Positions 42,301 to 52,800 of a stretch of 64,000 nucleotides of DNA are shown piece after piece. The position numbers and the translations under genes were made by a program. How positions within the stretch are numbered: the stretch's first letter is position 1; each line of letters opens with the position of its first letter. The stretch covers positions 59,741,564-59,805,563 of the forward strand of contig OX235279.1 in the NCBI GenBank assembly GCA_944472155.2. Reading direction: 5' to 3'. This DNA is from Trichobilharzia szidati (taxonomy: Eukaryota > Platyhelminthes > Trematoda > Strigeidida > Schistosomatidae). The notes beneath the pieces are model-generated. The model was given only the letters and a program-made list of their open reading frames with translations. It ran no database searches and was not told where the DNA came from.

Positions 42301-45300
42301 AAAAGAATTAAGAATAATTAACACAAACGTTCGGTAATCCAATCAAATAAGGATTACCAAGGTAGGTTAAGAGTTATTATTACTCTTTTGTTATTACTCT
42401 TAACCTACCTTGGTAATCCTTATTTGATTGGATTACCAAACGTTTGTGTTAATTATTCTTAATTCTTTTTTTGTCACCTTGTTTAATTTAACAATCCTTA
42501 TTTGATTGGATTACCAAACGTTTGTGTTAATTATTCTTAATTCTTTTTTTGTCACCTTGTTTAATTTAACTTTTCCATATATATTGACTTGATAAGTAAA
42601 TGTGTGATCAGATTGTTCGAAATGTATAGCGCTAATACATCACATTTTTCATATAATCTCCGTCTTCTAATAATGCTATCAATTTAGGCTGTTAAATATA
42701 CATCCCTTAGTTGTTAGCGACAGATTAAATTTTGACACATCATTGTAACACCCTGTATAGTAGTCGAAAATTCGGGTGGCACACAAAACAAAGAAAAAGA
42801 AATGGAGTGTCTTTACACTGAGAAATAGAGAATAATTAAGTGAAAATATTGATATGATTATGAACAATAAATTGTGTTTGAAACGTCATCCAGTAAATAA
42901 TGCTGTTTAAATGTGTGGTATATCTAATATCCGTCAGAGAACCATTGGAAAACCTGGGAGTACTGGGCAGCTGTTTCGTGCTCCGGACTCTTCATCAGCA
43001 CGCACCCACCGGGTTTCGAACCCAGGACCTTCTGAATACAAGGCAGCTCGTACACTATTAAGCCACTGGGACCCGACCCAATGGCCCATGAATTCTAACT
43101 TCTGCCAGTGGCTTAGTGGTCTACCAGCTAGTCTTGTAACTAGGAGATCCTGGGTTCGAACACCAGTGGATGCATGCTGCAGAAGAGTTGCAAACTAGGA
43201 CGTAAGAAATAGCTGTCCAGTACTCCCAGGTCTTCTAATGGTTCTCTAACTGTTGTCAGCTAATGATGAAATCCTCCAACCAATCAAAGTAAATCCCTAC
43301 AAAAACCAATACTTGAATATATCTAATAGACAAATTAATATGGAACTGATGTAAGAATAAAACTTGTGCACTATGGCAGAGTATAACTCTATTATGGGTA
43401 AAATTTATTTTGATAAAGTCTCAGTGTTATACAGTAATATTTATATACTGATGAAGTTTCGAGCGCAATTTATTGCTCATAATCATAACTTTGGTATGAT
43501 TACGCTTGAAACGTCATCAGTAAATAAATATTACCGTATAACACTGTGAGACTTTATCAAAATAAATTTTACCCATAATGGAATAATGTGGAATAATTAA
43601 ACGTTTTCAGGATCTGCATAGTAATGTGAATCAAATAAATATGTTTATTTCGAATGACTTAGTGGTTTATCAACGAGAGTCTCTGAATAGTGGTTATTTA
43701 TTAGCTTCTGTTAGATCCTGTGAAGGGCACTTTTCGTTTAGAAAACAGCTTAGAGTGATCATTCTAGAAAGATGTAAAGAAACTCTTCTCCATCCAGCAT
43801 AGCACATTCGGGTAGGAAGTGGACTTTGATGCATAGCACAGAGCCTAACGTAATAACCTTGCCGATCAGTTGAGCCTACTTACTTAAGTATCTATTCCTA
43901 ATCTTATTATTACTGTCCTTGTTTCTGCATCTAAATTTGTCACATGATAAAGGACTAAGGAAGAGCGGAATGAAATAGTTCACAGTAGACACATCTTTCG
44001 ATGGTTGACTAGATATCACCCCTGTGTCAAATATGACTCATAAGACAAGCAAGGCTTCTGAATTCGTCTTCAGATTTCATTAGCAATCAATTCATTGGGA
44101 CTGCCACGGTGATTCAAATATGTGAAATGATCAGTGTACTCAATCATTTCTCAACCTGTTGTCCAGAAACATCATCTTCCATTCGACAGGGAGAACAGTA
44201 TGTCAAACATACGTCACATTTAGCTGTAGGTAATGCAAAAACTATTTTACCTGTGGCTGTTAGAAAAACGTTTGTTCATTACGTACAAAATGGAAAGGTA
44301 GTTCATCTACATCAGTCTGATAAGTCTGCCAGTGGCTTCCACATACAGTAAATAGTCACCTGGGTATTCTAGCCAAAATGTTCTTATCATCATTATTAAA
44401 CACATCTCCGACTAATTTCATGTTCTGCTGCTTTGCATATTTATATATTAGATATAGATTTTTCAGCCTCGATCAGAGTTTAGGGTCCTACGTATTCCTA
44501 CCATCAGTGGTCAAGTGATGTGTAAGTACAGTGCGTCTTTAGTACAGTTGGACTGCTTTTCAAAATCTTTCAATCATCGTTTCAGTGACCTTCACTGAGG
44601 AGTTATCAAAGTTTTATTCTTTACGTAGCACATTTCACCTACTGCAGGCGCTTTGAAACTGATTCCCTCATTAATCTGAACAGATGGAAAGCATTGCCTA
44701 CTATCGATGCATTTTGGATTCCTATTGTTTTCGGCCATACTTGATGTTGCCTATTAATACAATGACTTCAGGTCACATTATGCTAAGGCAGGTTTTGTGT
44801 TGCACAATCTTTAGAGCACACTAGGTTAGGTTCAGATGAAATTATAAAAATCTCTCTTTGTTAGTTTTCCACATTTATTAAGTCCTAGGCCCATACGTTA
44901 GTGGAGCAGTGCATGACAGTTATTGACATAGATGTTCCTAATGGCAGTCATCAAGAGATCTTGCAATGAAATATAGCATGCTTAATTCAAAATATTTAAA
45001 CTCAGCCTCAGTTATGGCAAGTAGTTTCCCGGTGTTCAAATATGTTTCCATCGGAAGGAACTAGATATCTAATGGTATATATATATATATATATGTATAA
45101 TTTACTTTGTGCCAGTATAACTCGAAACAAACAAAGTATTGTCCTAATTCTGAACTTACACGTATCTTTACATGAGATATGTTTAGGATTAAAAAAAGTG
45201 ATTTGATTTGGCATTTTTTCAGAATATTCTCGAAGTATCTGTTTAAATACAAGCTTAAGAAAAGAAATAACTATATTTTTAGCGTAAAACGTTTAAATAC

Positions 45301-48300
45301 ATTCCACTTATGGTCATATTAGATGTCTACGTAAACGAATCCTCTTTAAACATATTCATTTTACTCTTATTGTAACTAAATTAGAACAAATGAGTGCCGA
45401 AAGCAAGTTCATTTCCTGTGAGTCAAACACTATTTGTTTCTTGTTGTTTCTCCAGTTATTTAATGAAAATTGCTATCACATATAATTTCAAATCTTTAAA
45501 TATTCACATTATTATTATTAGAACTAGACATATAAGCGAACAATATTGTTTTCAATTAAATCTTCAGGCTTCACTCTAATTTACATAGATTTATATATAA
45601 AAATTTTGACCAATCACGGTGAGTTTGTGGATCAAATAATAATGATAATAAAGTGTGAAATATTTTGAACATCAGTAATAACGATTCATTATAAATTATT
45701 TAAATTAATCCCAGTGTGTTAAGAAAATCAAAACAAGATTTTTCTGAACGTTTCGCTGTGTAAGCCACAGCTTCTTCAGCAGATTTATTCGGATTTTTAT
45801 TCATCATCAAAATATATAGTCAAAAGTTATTATATGTTTATTTGAAGACCATTTGTCCATGGACATTTTTACCAATAGAAATATGTAAGCAGTCATCATA
45901 AATATTTGTAATGACTAATGTCAAACTGTTATTGTGTTCACTCTTCTATAGTTGATTTGTACAGATTAGTTTTGTATGAGTGTGTGTAATAACGATGATT
46001 ATAATGATAACAAGGTTTGTGCAGGTGGCAATAGGAAAAGCGAAGGTGGTAATATGTGTATATGTAGACAATTCAATAAATAAATTAGGTTAGATCTTAA
46101 AAGTTGCCTGATACTAAAGGTGAAGTGGACAGATAATCAGAGTTTAAATAAATATTATAAAAGTATGAAGGAAATGGAAAATGAGAAAGGCTGGGAGGTT
46201 GTTTTTTTTAATCAGAATTTACCTAAGCCAAGGGGGAGACAAGGGTAGAACAAATTTTTTTTTTGAATGCAAAGACTAGGGTTGTTTTCTTTAATGCCCG
46301 TAGCTTTGAACTTGTGTAAAAAGCGGGTTCGAATTCCGTCCAAAAGGTTCGATGGAATGCAACTGATTCCTTTGAAGGCACTTCTCCTGTCCACTTGGTG
46401 ACCACTATCAGTGAAATGAGACAAAATAGAACTTCTTATAGATTTTTTGGCCTTTACCGAATCTTGAAGGAAGATGCTCATTCATACGTTTGTCGAGCTG
46501 TCTAGTAGTTTGCCCTATGTAGCTTTCTCCGTTGGTGTAGCTAAATTTGTAAACACACATAGAAGTGGTAAAGCTAGGCAGCTTATCTTTAGCTTGAGCA
46601 ATAAAAATTTACGGCTGGAAAATGATATGATTTACAAGTTCTTTGTCTTTTTAGGACCCCTGAAACTTCACCCAAACAGTCAATGGAAGATGAAGAAACA
46701 TTTCGTATATTAAGATGCAAAGAGCATGAAGCTCGCCTAATTGCTGAGGCTAATGTACAGATGGATAATGATTTAGATACAAATTCAGTTATACCAGAAA
46801 AAATGATTCAAGAACAGACGGCTGACGTTTGCCACGAACCCAGTGAAATAGCACGTCCATCTTCGTCAGAATCAAGTAGTCCATTGAAGATAGAATTGAT
46901 ATGTGCTCCAAGGATGCTTCAAGAAACAAAAGTCGAAAGTGATAGGACTTATGAAGAAGATGATATAGAAAATTGCTGCAAAATAAATGATGGTCAGCAA
47001 AAATCAGAAACTCTGGAATGCACTACTGAAAACTGTGACAACACAGTAAGTGTGAGGAAAGTTAACATATAAGGTATTCTTTAGTGATTTTCAAACAGTT
47101 TAGTTTCAATGAGCTAAACTGACAGAATTTTTGCGAGGCTGCTCAAATTAACCATTTTGTCAGTTCTTTTGTCGTTTGAGGTTTAGTCTTACGGAAATAT
47201 GTTTAAAAAAAACTTGAATCAGTCAGCAAACACAATAACCTGAGGTTGAAGTGACAAAGATTAAAGACAGTCAGTCCTCTTTTCTGCTTAGGACTGGCTA
47301 ATAAACTAAGCATGGTTAGAATACCGATGGGATGGAATTCGAGTCCATGAGTTGAAATTCGAATAGTGCAGTAGTCCATTTCCATAACTACTCGGCCGCA
47401 TGTATAGGAACGGAACAACTAAGAACTTTTCAAATATAGTGATTGAGAAGGCAACCACAAGATGGACTAAGAAGGTCAGGGAATTAAGTTAGGTCTAGAG
47501 AAATTAAAAAGGCCGATTAGAATAACATGGTGGTCAAAGATCCCGATATGTTAGGAAAGAGCAACCACAAATAGTGTCTAAAAGTGAAATGTGGAGGAAT
47601 GTTGCAAACGGACAATAAAATACCGGTTTAGATGTGCAAAAATAATTGTGATGCTTGCCAGTAAATATAGGTGTTTGAACCACAGCATTATTATTATCAT
47701 CAGATTCATCAAATATTGTGCCTCAGATATGGTGGTTTGTGAGTCCTGCTTTAACCTATAAAACTCCATTAGTGTTTGAGAAAGTAGTAGACAGTAGTAG
47801 AAAATAATATGTAGACATGAACATAATGACTCAAGAATATTCTTACATTATTGCATTTTAAATACTGAAGCATTGTACGCTGCATTATAAATAGATTTTT
47901 ATTTCCCAACTATTGTGAATTCCACAATAACATTTTATGTGGTAAGCATATATGTATTCTTGTACGTGGTGAAAGTAGAAAATTACTTTTTGTGTTTTAT
48001 GTTTTACAAAGAAAACAAAAGATGTTAATAAAGAATCTGTGTTATGCGGAGACACACTTGACAACTATGAAACCAAACCTGAGCAAGAATATCCAAAATT
48101 GCATAATTCTTCTGAAATAACTTCGGAAATTCCTTGTCCATCAGGTGATGTGGTATTTGAAAGTAAATTGAAAGGAGTTTCCCCCAGTTCGGATGAAGAA
48201 ATTTTGTGGCAGAATATGAAACTGACAATCAATAAATATTTAACTTCAGAGAAAGCACTTCCACGAAGGATTTACAGGGGCCCTCAAGGCCTTGTTACCA

Positions 48301-48365
48301 ACAATGAGCTGGATGGTTTTGAAGAAGAATATATAACAGAGGTCAGTACGTTACCGATTTCTTGA
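32992..48365 (+). CDS. Lebercilin (LCA5)-like coiled-coil protein, eight exons
   Basis: Exons at 32992-33354, 37933-38205, 38299-38436, 39797-40027, 41645-41892, 44084-44347, 46655-47045 and 48012-48341 join in matching phases. The product is about 745 residues, close to the roughly 700 of human lebercilin, a ciliary/basal-body protein linked to intraflagellar transport. The lebercilin domain is spread over the first four exons: LTVRRQKIYEQQCEIEQLRG, then KALEK joined to LDGKHAELPQLINNHLEEIR (the family has xLPQLxxxHxNEVR), then LAEDQKLLEREE, and EKQKLIELSNIYSKRI (the family has IKNIYSxRL). The second half is acidic, low in conservation and specific to this lineage. The end is uncertain: the last frame runs to TGA at 48363-48365, but a gtcagt donor at 48342 suggests another exon. 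Confidence 0.82.
33521..33710 (+). repeat. tRNA-Gly-derived SINE
   Basis: The head gtggcacagtggttagga (A-box-like) and ggggttcgttccc (B box) resemble tRNA-Gly. It is followed by a tail ending in an A-rich stretch (aaaaataataaaaaataag). No intact cloverleaf. Confidence 0.65.
35340..36620 (+). mobile_element. Decayed RTE-type (SR2-like) non-LTR retrotransposon fragment
   Basis: The plus strand reads, across several frames, the linker REQRQSEYWADHFK, the RT block WWGIILLSTPSKVLSRFILE, then C-terminal pieces such as IGKAKNAFIILKSVW and INSCFLSVMKITLP. These correspond to RTE proteins of schistosomes (WRGI.LLS..SKV, and the C-terminal INSCLRxILxI.WP). The central RT with the catalytic YxDD is deleted or unrecognisable. 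Confidence 0.75.
37933..38205 (+). CDS. Lebercilin-like exon 2 (core of lebercilin domain)
   Basis: Acceptor ttctag, donor gtaagt, 91 codons, phase 0 on both sides. It encodes AELPQLINNHLEEIRVFREQ and LAEDQKLLEREES, the two best-conserved blocks of the family. It joins exon 1 colinearly with human lebercilin without a gap. Confidence 0.85.
38299..38436 (+). CDS. Lebercilin-like exon 3
   Basis: The acceptor is tttttttag. The 46 codons form a continuous heptad helix ending LEEVIQ-like (LEQVIQ) before a gtcatt donor, weaker than usual but phase 0 and required to join the next exon. Confidence 0.75.
39797..40027 (+). CDS. Lebercilin-like exon 4
   Basis: Acceptor atttag, donor gtaatt, 77 codons in phase 0. 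It begins EKQKLIELSNIYSKRI, matching the end of the lebercilin domain, then becomes charged and ends in a basic cluster (LKRQRSLRRKTK). Confidence 0.8.
40028..41644. other. Lebercilin-like intron 4
   Basis: AT-rich, with a poly-T run near 40370. No exon or repeat family recognised. Confidence 0.5.
41645..41892 (+). CDS. Lebercilin-like exon 5
   Basis: Acceptor aaatgcag, donor gtaaga, phase 0 in and phase 2 out. No conserved domain is seen; a Ser/Glu-rich segment contains SLEDGEVEFEKIG. Confidence 0.7.
42166..42682. repeat. Long palindromic foldback element with internal tandem duplication
   Basis: The left arm (42166 to about 42375) is the near-perfect reverse complement of the right arm (about 42399-42682) around a loop rich in ttattactctt. 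The right arm is longer because a 78-bp block is present twice in tandem (42415-42492 and 42493-42570). An 11-base direct repeat, caatttaggct, lies at 42127-42137 and 42680-42690. No coding sequence. It sits in a lebercilin-like intron. Confidence 0.8.
42932..43290. repeat. Head-to-head pair of hammerhead-type SINEs
   Basis: A minus-strand copy (42932-43078) and a plus-strand copy (about 43100-43290) of the family at 2036 and 2741 face away from a shared centre. Each has its own B box (reverse complement of gggtttcgaaccc; and gggttcgaacac) and a hammerhead-like segment. The minus copy keeps stem I (GTGCTG/CAGTAC), ATGAAGA and GAAAC, but has GCC for GTC. Confidence 0.7.
43391..43579. repeat. 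Foldback element F2 (189 bp)
   Basis: The ends attatgggta and tacccataat and about 75 further bases per arm are inverted repeats, including ttgataaagtctcagtgtta. The centre carries gaaacgtcatcag and its complement. Single-arm relatives are at 48455-48580, 61575-61690 and 42858-42905. Confidence 0.7.
44084..44347 (+). CDS. Lebercilin-like exon 6, candidate phase 2-2 cassette exon
   Basis: It is open from a cattag acceptor to a gtaaat donor. It enters and leaves in phase 2, so the flanking exons join in frame with or without it. It encodes a mildly basic segment with VAVRKTFVHYVQNGKVVHL. Frame continuity with both neighbours supports it; there is no family similarity. Confidence 0.5.
45744..45779 (-). 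ncRNA. Hammerhead ribozyme motif in Penelope-like element C
   Basis: On the minus strand: CTGAAGA core, one extra A, stem II GCTGTG/CACAGC with loop GCTTA, GAAA, a two-base-pair stem III (AC/GT), cleavage site GTT, then CAGA pairing with TCTG just upstream of the core as stem I. Hammerheads with tiny stem III are known from Penelope-like elements. The extra A after the core is shared with the copy at 60077. Confidence 0.6.
45744..46637 (-). mobile_element. Penelope-like element C, 3' fragment with GIY-YIG and hammerhead motif
   Basis: The minus strand encodes KLPSFTTSMCVYKF, then ESYIGQTTRQLDKR, a GIY-YIG core, and continues to ILSHFTDSGHQ and CIQKKNLFYPC near 46230. Sequence differs clearly from complexes A and B, so it is a third family. 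No RT is present. Downstream noncoding sequence reaches a hammerhead motif at 45744-45779. A frame break near 46610 shows decay. Confidence 0.8.
46655..47045 (+). CDS. Lebercilin-like exon 7
   Basis: Acceptor tctttttag, donor gtaagt, phase 2 in and phase 0 out. Acidic and Ser-rich (SSSESSSPLK), with a helix near the start (KEHEARLIAEANVQM). A Penelope-like fragment ends about 20 bases upstream of the acceptor. Confidence 0.7.
47046..48011. other. Lebercilin-like intron 7
   Basis: No recognised repeat or exon. Confidence 0.45.
48012..48341 (+). CDS. Lebercilin-like exon 8
   Basis: Acceptor tacaaag, phase 0, 110 codons to a gtcagt donor, or running on eight codons to a TGA at 48363. It contains a basic RRIYRGPQG element and an acidic end. 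No domain is recognised. Confidence 0.65.
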
Positions 48366-48454
48366 CCCCAAGTTTAACTTTTGTTTACACAAAGTGTCTT
48401 TAAAGTAGGAATCCTGACTAGAAAGACAAACATATTTTATTAATGTAAGTGTAG

Positions 48455-48580
48455 AACTTAGGCACTGTGGTAGATTGTAATTCCATATTAGATAAGTTTA
48501 TTTTAAATATCACAGAGATGCAGTATTAACAACTGGATAACATTTCGAGTATAAATTATTGCTCGTAATCATATTAATTT
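48455..48580. repeat. Single-arm relative of foldback element F2
   Basis: It shares ggcactgtggtaga, an acag..tattaa block and ggataacatttcgag followed by attattgctcgtaatcat with the left arm of 43391-43579. Strongly diverged. Confidence 0.45.
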
Positions 48581-49544
48581 TGGTCACAAGATTTCAAAAT
48601 TTGTCTTGTATATATTTTCCCTCAATTTTGTCTCTCCGACTTCCCTTTGCCGTTTGTTGCCACTTTCCATATATCTAGTATAGGCGTTGCGTCATTCCGA
48701 TTGCACGTGCGTGGTGTTGAATCAATAAACAAAGCTTCAGTGATTAACTTCCTCTCTCCACCTAACTGTTTTACTTTTTAATACTCTCACCCTATCCCAC
48801 CCTATTTTGTGATCACATGCATATTTTATTGTCTAATGAATTCAGACAATAGCCATAATCACTTCAGATAGTTAAAAGTAAAGATGTTTATAAAAAGTCA
48901 TATTTACGTAGAGTGCTTTCGGTAAAAACGGATTCGTAATTTCCTAATGTTTTTTAAAATATCTTTAAAATATTTGAAGAGAATGAAATTATCAAAATAT
49001 GAGTTGACTACTTTTAAGGTTAAGCTAAATAGGCAGTTAACTATGTGAGTTATCTAAAGGAAAAGCAGTAAACTCTTTCAGTTTTATATCTGCTTCATTT
49101 TGCGTTCTTGTAAGTCATTTAGTGGAAATATCATTGTTTTGATGTGACCTACTGCATTAGTTCTTTTACTATAACTTAAGCGTTACTTCGTCAACGTACT
49201 AATACGACACTGTAACCACTTCAGGATTTATCATGATCATTATGACCTTGTTATTTATATATGTAAGGACTTCTTGGTAGATGTTTAACTAGGAAACTCT
49301 TTTTGCTCAGAATGACGATACTGGTGCAATTGTTTTTCTAAGCTGAATTATGTAATTATAAAGCTGTCATTGTTTATCTAAACTGCATCTTCAGCACAGA
49401 CTTCGATATCAAGTAAACTTCAAAAATTTTCTATGAGTTTATTATCTGTCTCTTCTAAAGATTTTATACGTGACCGGTTGTTTTCGGAGTCTTTTTCTCA
49501 CCCTCTTGTCCGATTATATTGGTATTGATTTATCTTTTAACCTA

Positions 49545-49860
49545 TCAGTTGACATTTTGTCCATGTGACTTCTTTTTATTGTTTTGTAAATCCGACCTAT
49601 GTTAGTGTATCCGTTGACTGAAGAATTGTCTGAGTACTAGGCTTCTAGGAATTCCTTACCATTCTTGGTGTTTCTTTTGTCTGAAATATGTAATTCTTCC
49701 CAGTCGAGTTGATGTCTGTAGTTGTCTAGAGGCAGTGATATTAGGGAATGGATATTATGTCGCTTGACAAACATTTCATGTTCAATGATGCGAAGATGAA
49801 GAGGAAGTCCACTGCAACCTATGTAGTATTTTTCATAGTGTTTCTTTTTTGTCTTGTATG
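49545..49860 (-). pseudogene. Decayed GIY-YIG endonuclease fragment, separate lineage
   Basis: The minus strand reads YYIGCSGLPLHLRI, then HNIHSLISLPLDNYRHQLDW and FLEA-stop-YSDNSSVNG. The YIG motif and the following arginine-rich helix fit GIY-YIG. The block with ISL, H.LDW and FLEAW.S differs from complexes A, B and C. The TAG stands where a tryptophan is expected. It is a relic of another retroelement, detached from any RT. Confidence 0.6.
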
Positions 49861-52800
49861 TGATGTTGGTTTTGTCTCCCTTTGTTGCTGAGTCTTTTGG
49901 TTAGTTTATTACGTAGACTGAGCAATTATTTCAGTTTGTGGGCGATGCCTACTCCAGAAGATTTTCAACAGTCTTGTAGTGATTTCAGAGGAGTGATGCT
50001 AAGGTTGCTACAAGTGGTTATTTAATTAATATTTATATAAGGTATTGTAGCAAACACAGCTTACTTTTACAACAGTTATTTCACTTTATCACATATACTC
50101 TTTCATAGAGGTTCTCACTGACATGCTGGAAATCTTCTTACATGTTTACTTAATTTTATTCGCTTTAGAGTACCGATAAACACATAGATCAAAATGACAT
50201 TGTAGTTCCTTGATCGTGGGGTTCAGCTGTTCACAGAAGCTTCGAGTTTTCATGCTAATTTTGGTAGGTTTCAGTTACTGTTTTATCGCTATCTGTGATT
50301 TTAAAACACTTGTTTCTTTCTTTCACAAAATTGTAAAATAAACTGGTTATTTTATTTCAAATTCGTATGTAATAAAAAATAGTTCTCATGTTTGTGGATT
50401 TAATAGAATTTCGGACAGCTTTACACTTTTCCGGATTGTTTTCCTCCTAAATTTTAGTTAGTCAGAAGTATGATATCCACAGTTTTGTAGACGTGCTTTT
50501 ACTAAATAACCAAACAGACAGTTGTTTTCGTTGTAGAATTTAACATGAGTGCTCTAAATATCACTATAGTACACCTCGTATTATCATATCAAAGGTAGAA
50601 TCAAAAAATAGGGAGGCAAACATAGAAAATCTTCCCAAAGGTCAATCACGAGAAGATAAATAGAATGGTTATATGATTATGCTGTTCATATGAAGACAGA
50701 AAGTAAATGTTCCATGGTAGTGGATTTTGATCCCTATAATCTAGTGTCTTCATTTATCAGTTTAGTGGTAGGGAAAAGTGATCGATGACGTTATGCCAAT
50801 CTCAGCAAGGTATCACCAACATTTTTTCTCTGTTTACATAACACTGAGTATGTTTGTAACATGTTCTAGTCACCTGAACAGAGAAAGGTGGGCAATCTCA
50901 CCAACTGACCTATTGCTTACACTGTGGAAAGTGCACTGTATATTTATATTATGTATAGGATTAATACTATAAATAAAACAATGGTAAAATGACCGAATTT
51001 ATCCAAAATCAGGCATTTTTATTAAACCCAGCTACCATAGGATTTTGCTTTAGTTTAATGGGTCATCCTTAATCTTTGTCAATAACATGGACCTAAAAGT
51101 TACTGGGATTAACATTGTTGAGTTTACTGCTTATTATGTTTAAAATCCAATAATTAGTTAAATAATGTCGCTCAGTTAAAAGAATTTACAGTTTCCATGT
51201 TCAACAATTCACAATATCATTGGAATGGTGAGGTAAAAAAGTACAAAGTGTAGATGGTGAAGGAATAAAGTTCACGTATGGAGTTTGATAGGTAAGAGAC
51301 AGATAATAATGATAAGCCATAAGAAAACATTATCATACCTAGGGATAGCATCCTGTAGGTGTTGAAACTGAAGCTATAACACACTAATCATTACATCATA
51401 TGCTAAAATCGCCAACCTCTGATTTTAAGCATCCCATACACTTAAATCACGAAAAATGACAAGATTTATACGACTCAGATTAACGGTTAATCACTACGCA
51501 AATTTATATACTACAAATTAAATGACGTTATAATGCATAAAACAATAATTTACTTAGCTAGATATATAGATTTCGTTGAGCCTGAATATTACTTCTTGAG
51601 TGAAGAGAAAAGCTCTCGCGAGGCATTTTCGGACATAAAATAGCAAATGCTACAACAGATATTCCAACTGTGTAAAAACGCTGATGTAGCACCTTTGAAA
51701 CAGTCGAACGTAACATCTGACATGATTACAGCATTTCTTTAGGCATTTAATACATAATCAGAGATCTGAGGAAATTCAATTCGTAACTGACCGTATCCGT
51801 TCTACCTGTACAGGTATACTGAAACGGAATGTCGATAAGTTTGGTATGCAGTACCTCATATCTTCGTCCTCACTTTTTACAGAATGTATTGGTGGTTTTG
51901 TACCATAAGTGTATCAAGTAATATGGAGAATAAAATAGGTGGAGCATTTTTCCATATCTGTATCTAAAGTTGCCTAGCCAGTTAACTTAAACGTTAATGG
52001 CACAATTAATTAAAATATGATATGCCGGCATACTATGTTACCCATTATTTGTAATATATTATTGGAACTCTTTTCATATGAGAAATTCATAAACTCGCTC
52101 TCCAAAATGCGTTATGTGCTTGTTGATAGTAAATGGTAAAACTACACGTGATTTAGAAGTTATATAAGCGTTTTTAACTTTATGTTTATTCCAAACTCCA
52201 ATTTCTGAATTAATTCGAATGTAAAAGTCTCTGTCTTATTAGTTATTTTATCGCTTGCTAACAGTAAATGATACTTAACATATTTTTAAATTTTCAGAAT
52301 GTTTTAAACCATTATTGCTGTACAAAGAAGATGAATTTCGTTCACTCTACATATCTGTGCGTAAAGTAATGTAAAGGCAACAGTCCGCAAATATCTTCAA
52401 CCGAAATTATTTCTGTTTCTCAAATGAAGTATTCTTTCTTTTACTGTGTATTACAGTCGTTACAATGTAACTTCTGGAAGTTTTCATAATGGACTAATAA
52501 AATTAAAGCCAGTATTCAGAAATAACACTAAAGTATTATTTTTATTAATGTAGTGACGTGAAAAATGGACTTTAAAATCCTTGTGAATGAAACCATCCAA
52601 TGCAGTTGCCTATTTCAGCGATTTCCCATATTTTACTTCGATACATAGGTTAAGATACTGGCTGAAAAGAAATAACTGAATATTATGCTGTAGAAGTTAC
52701 AACAGTTGAAGTCATCACTGTAGTCTTGCATTAATTACTAGCAATCAAAAACTCTTAGTTCAGTGTTCTTGAGAGTGTTTAGTAATAACTGATCTTAACA

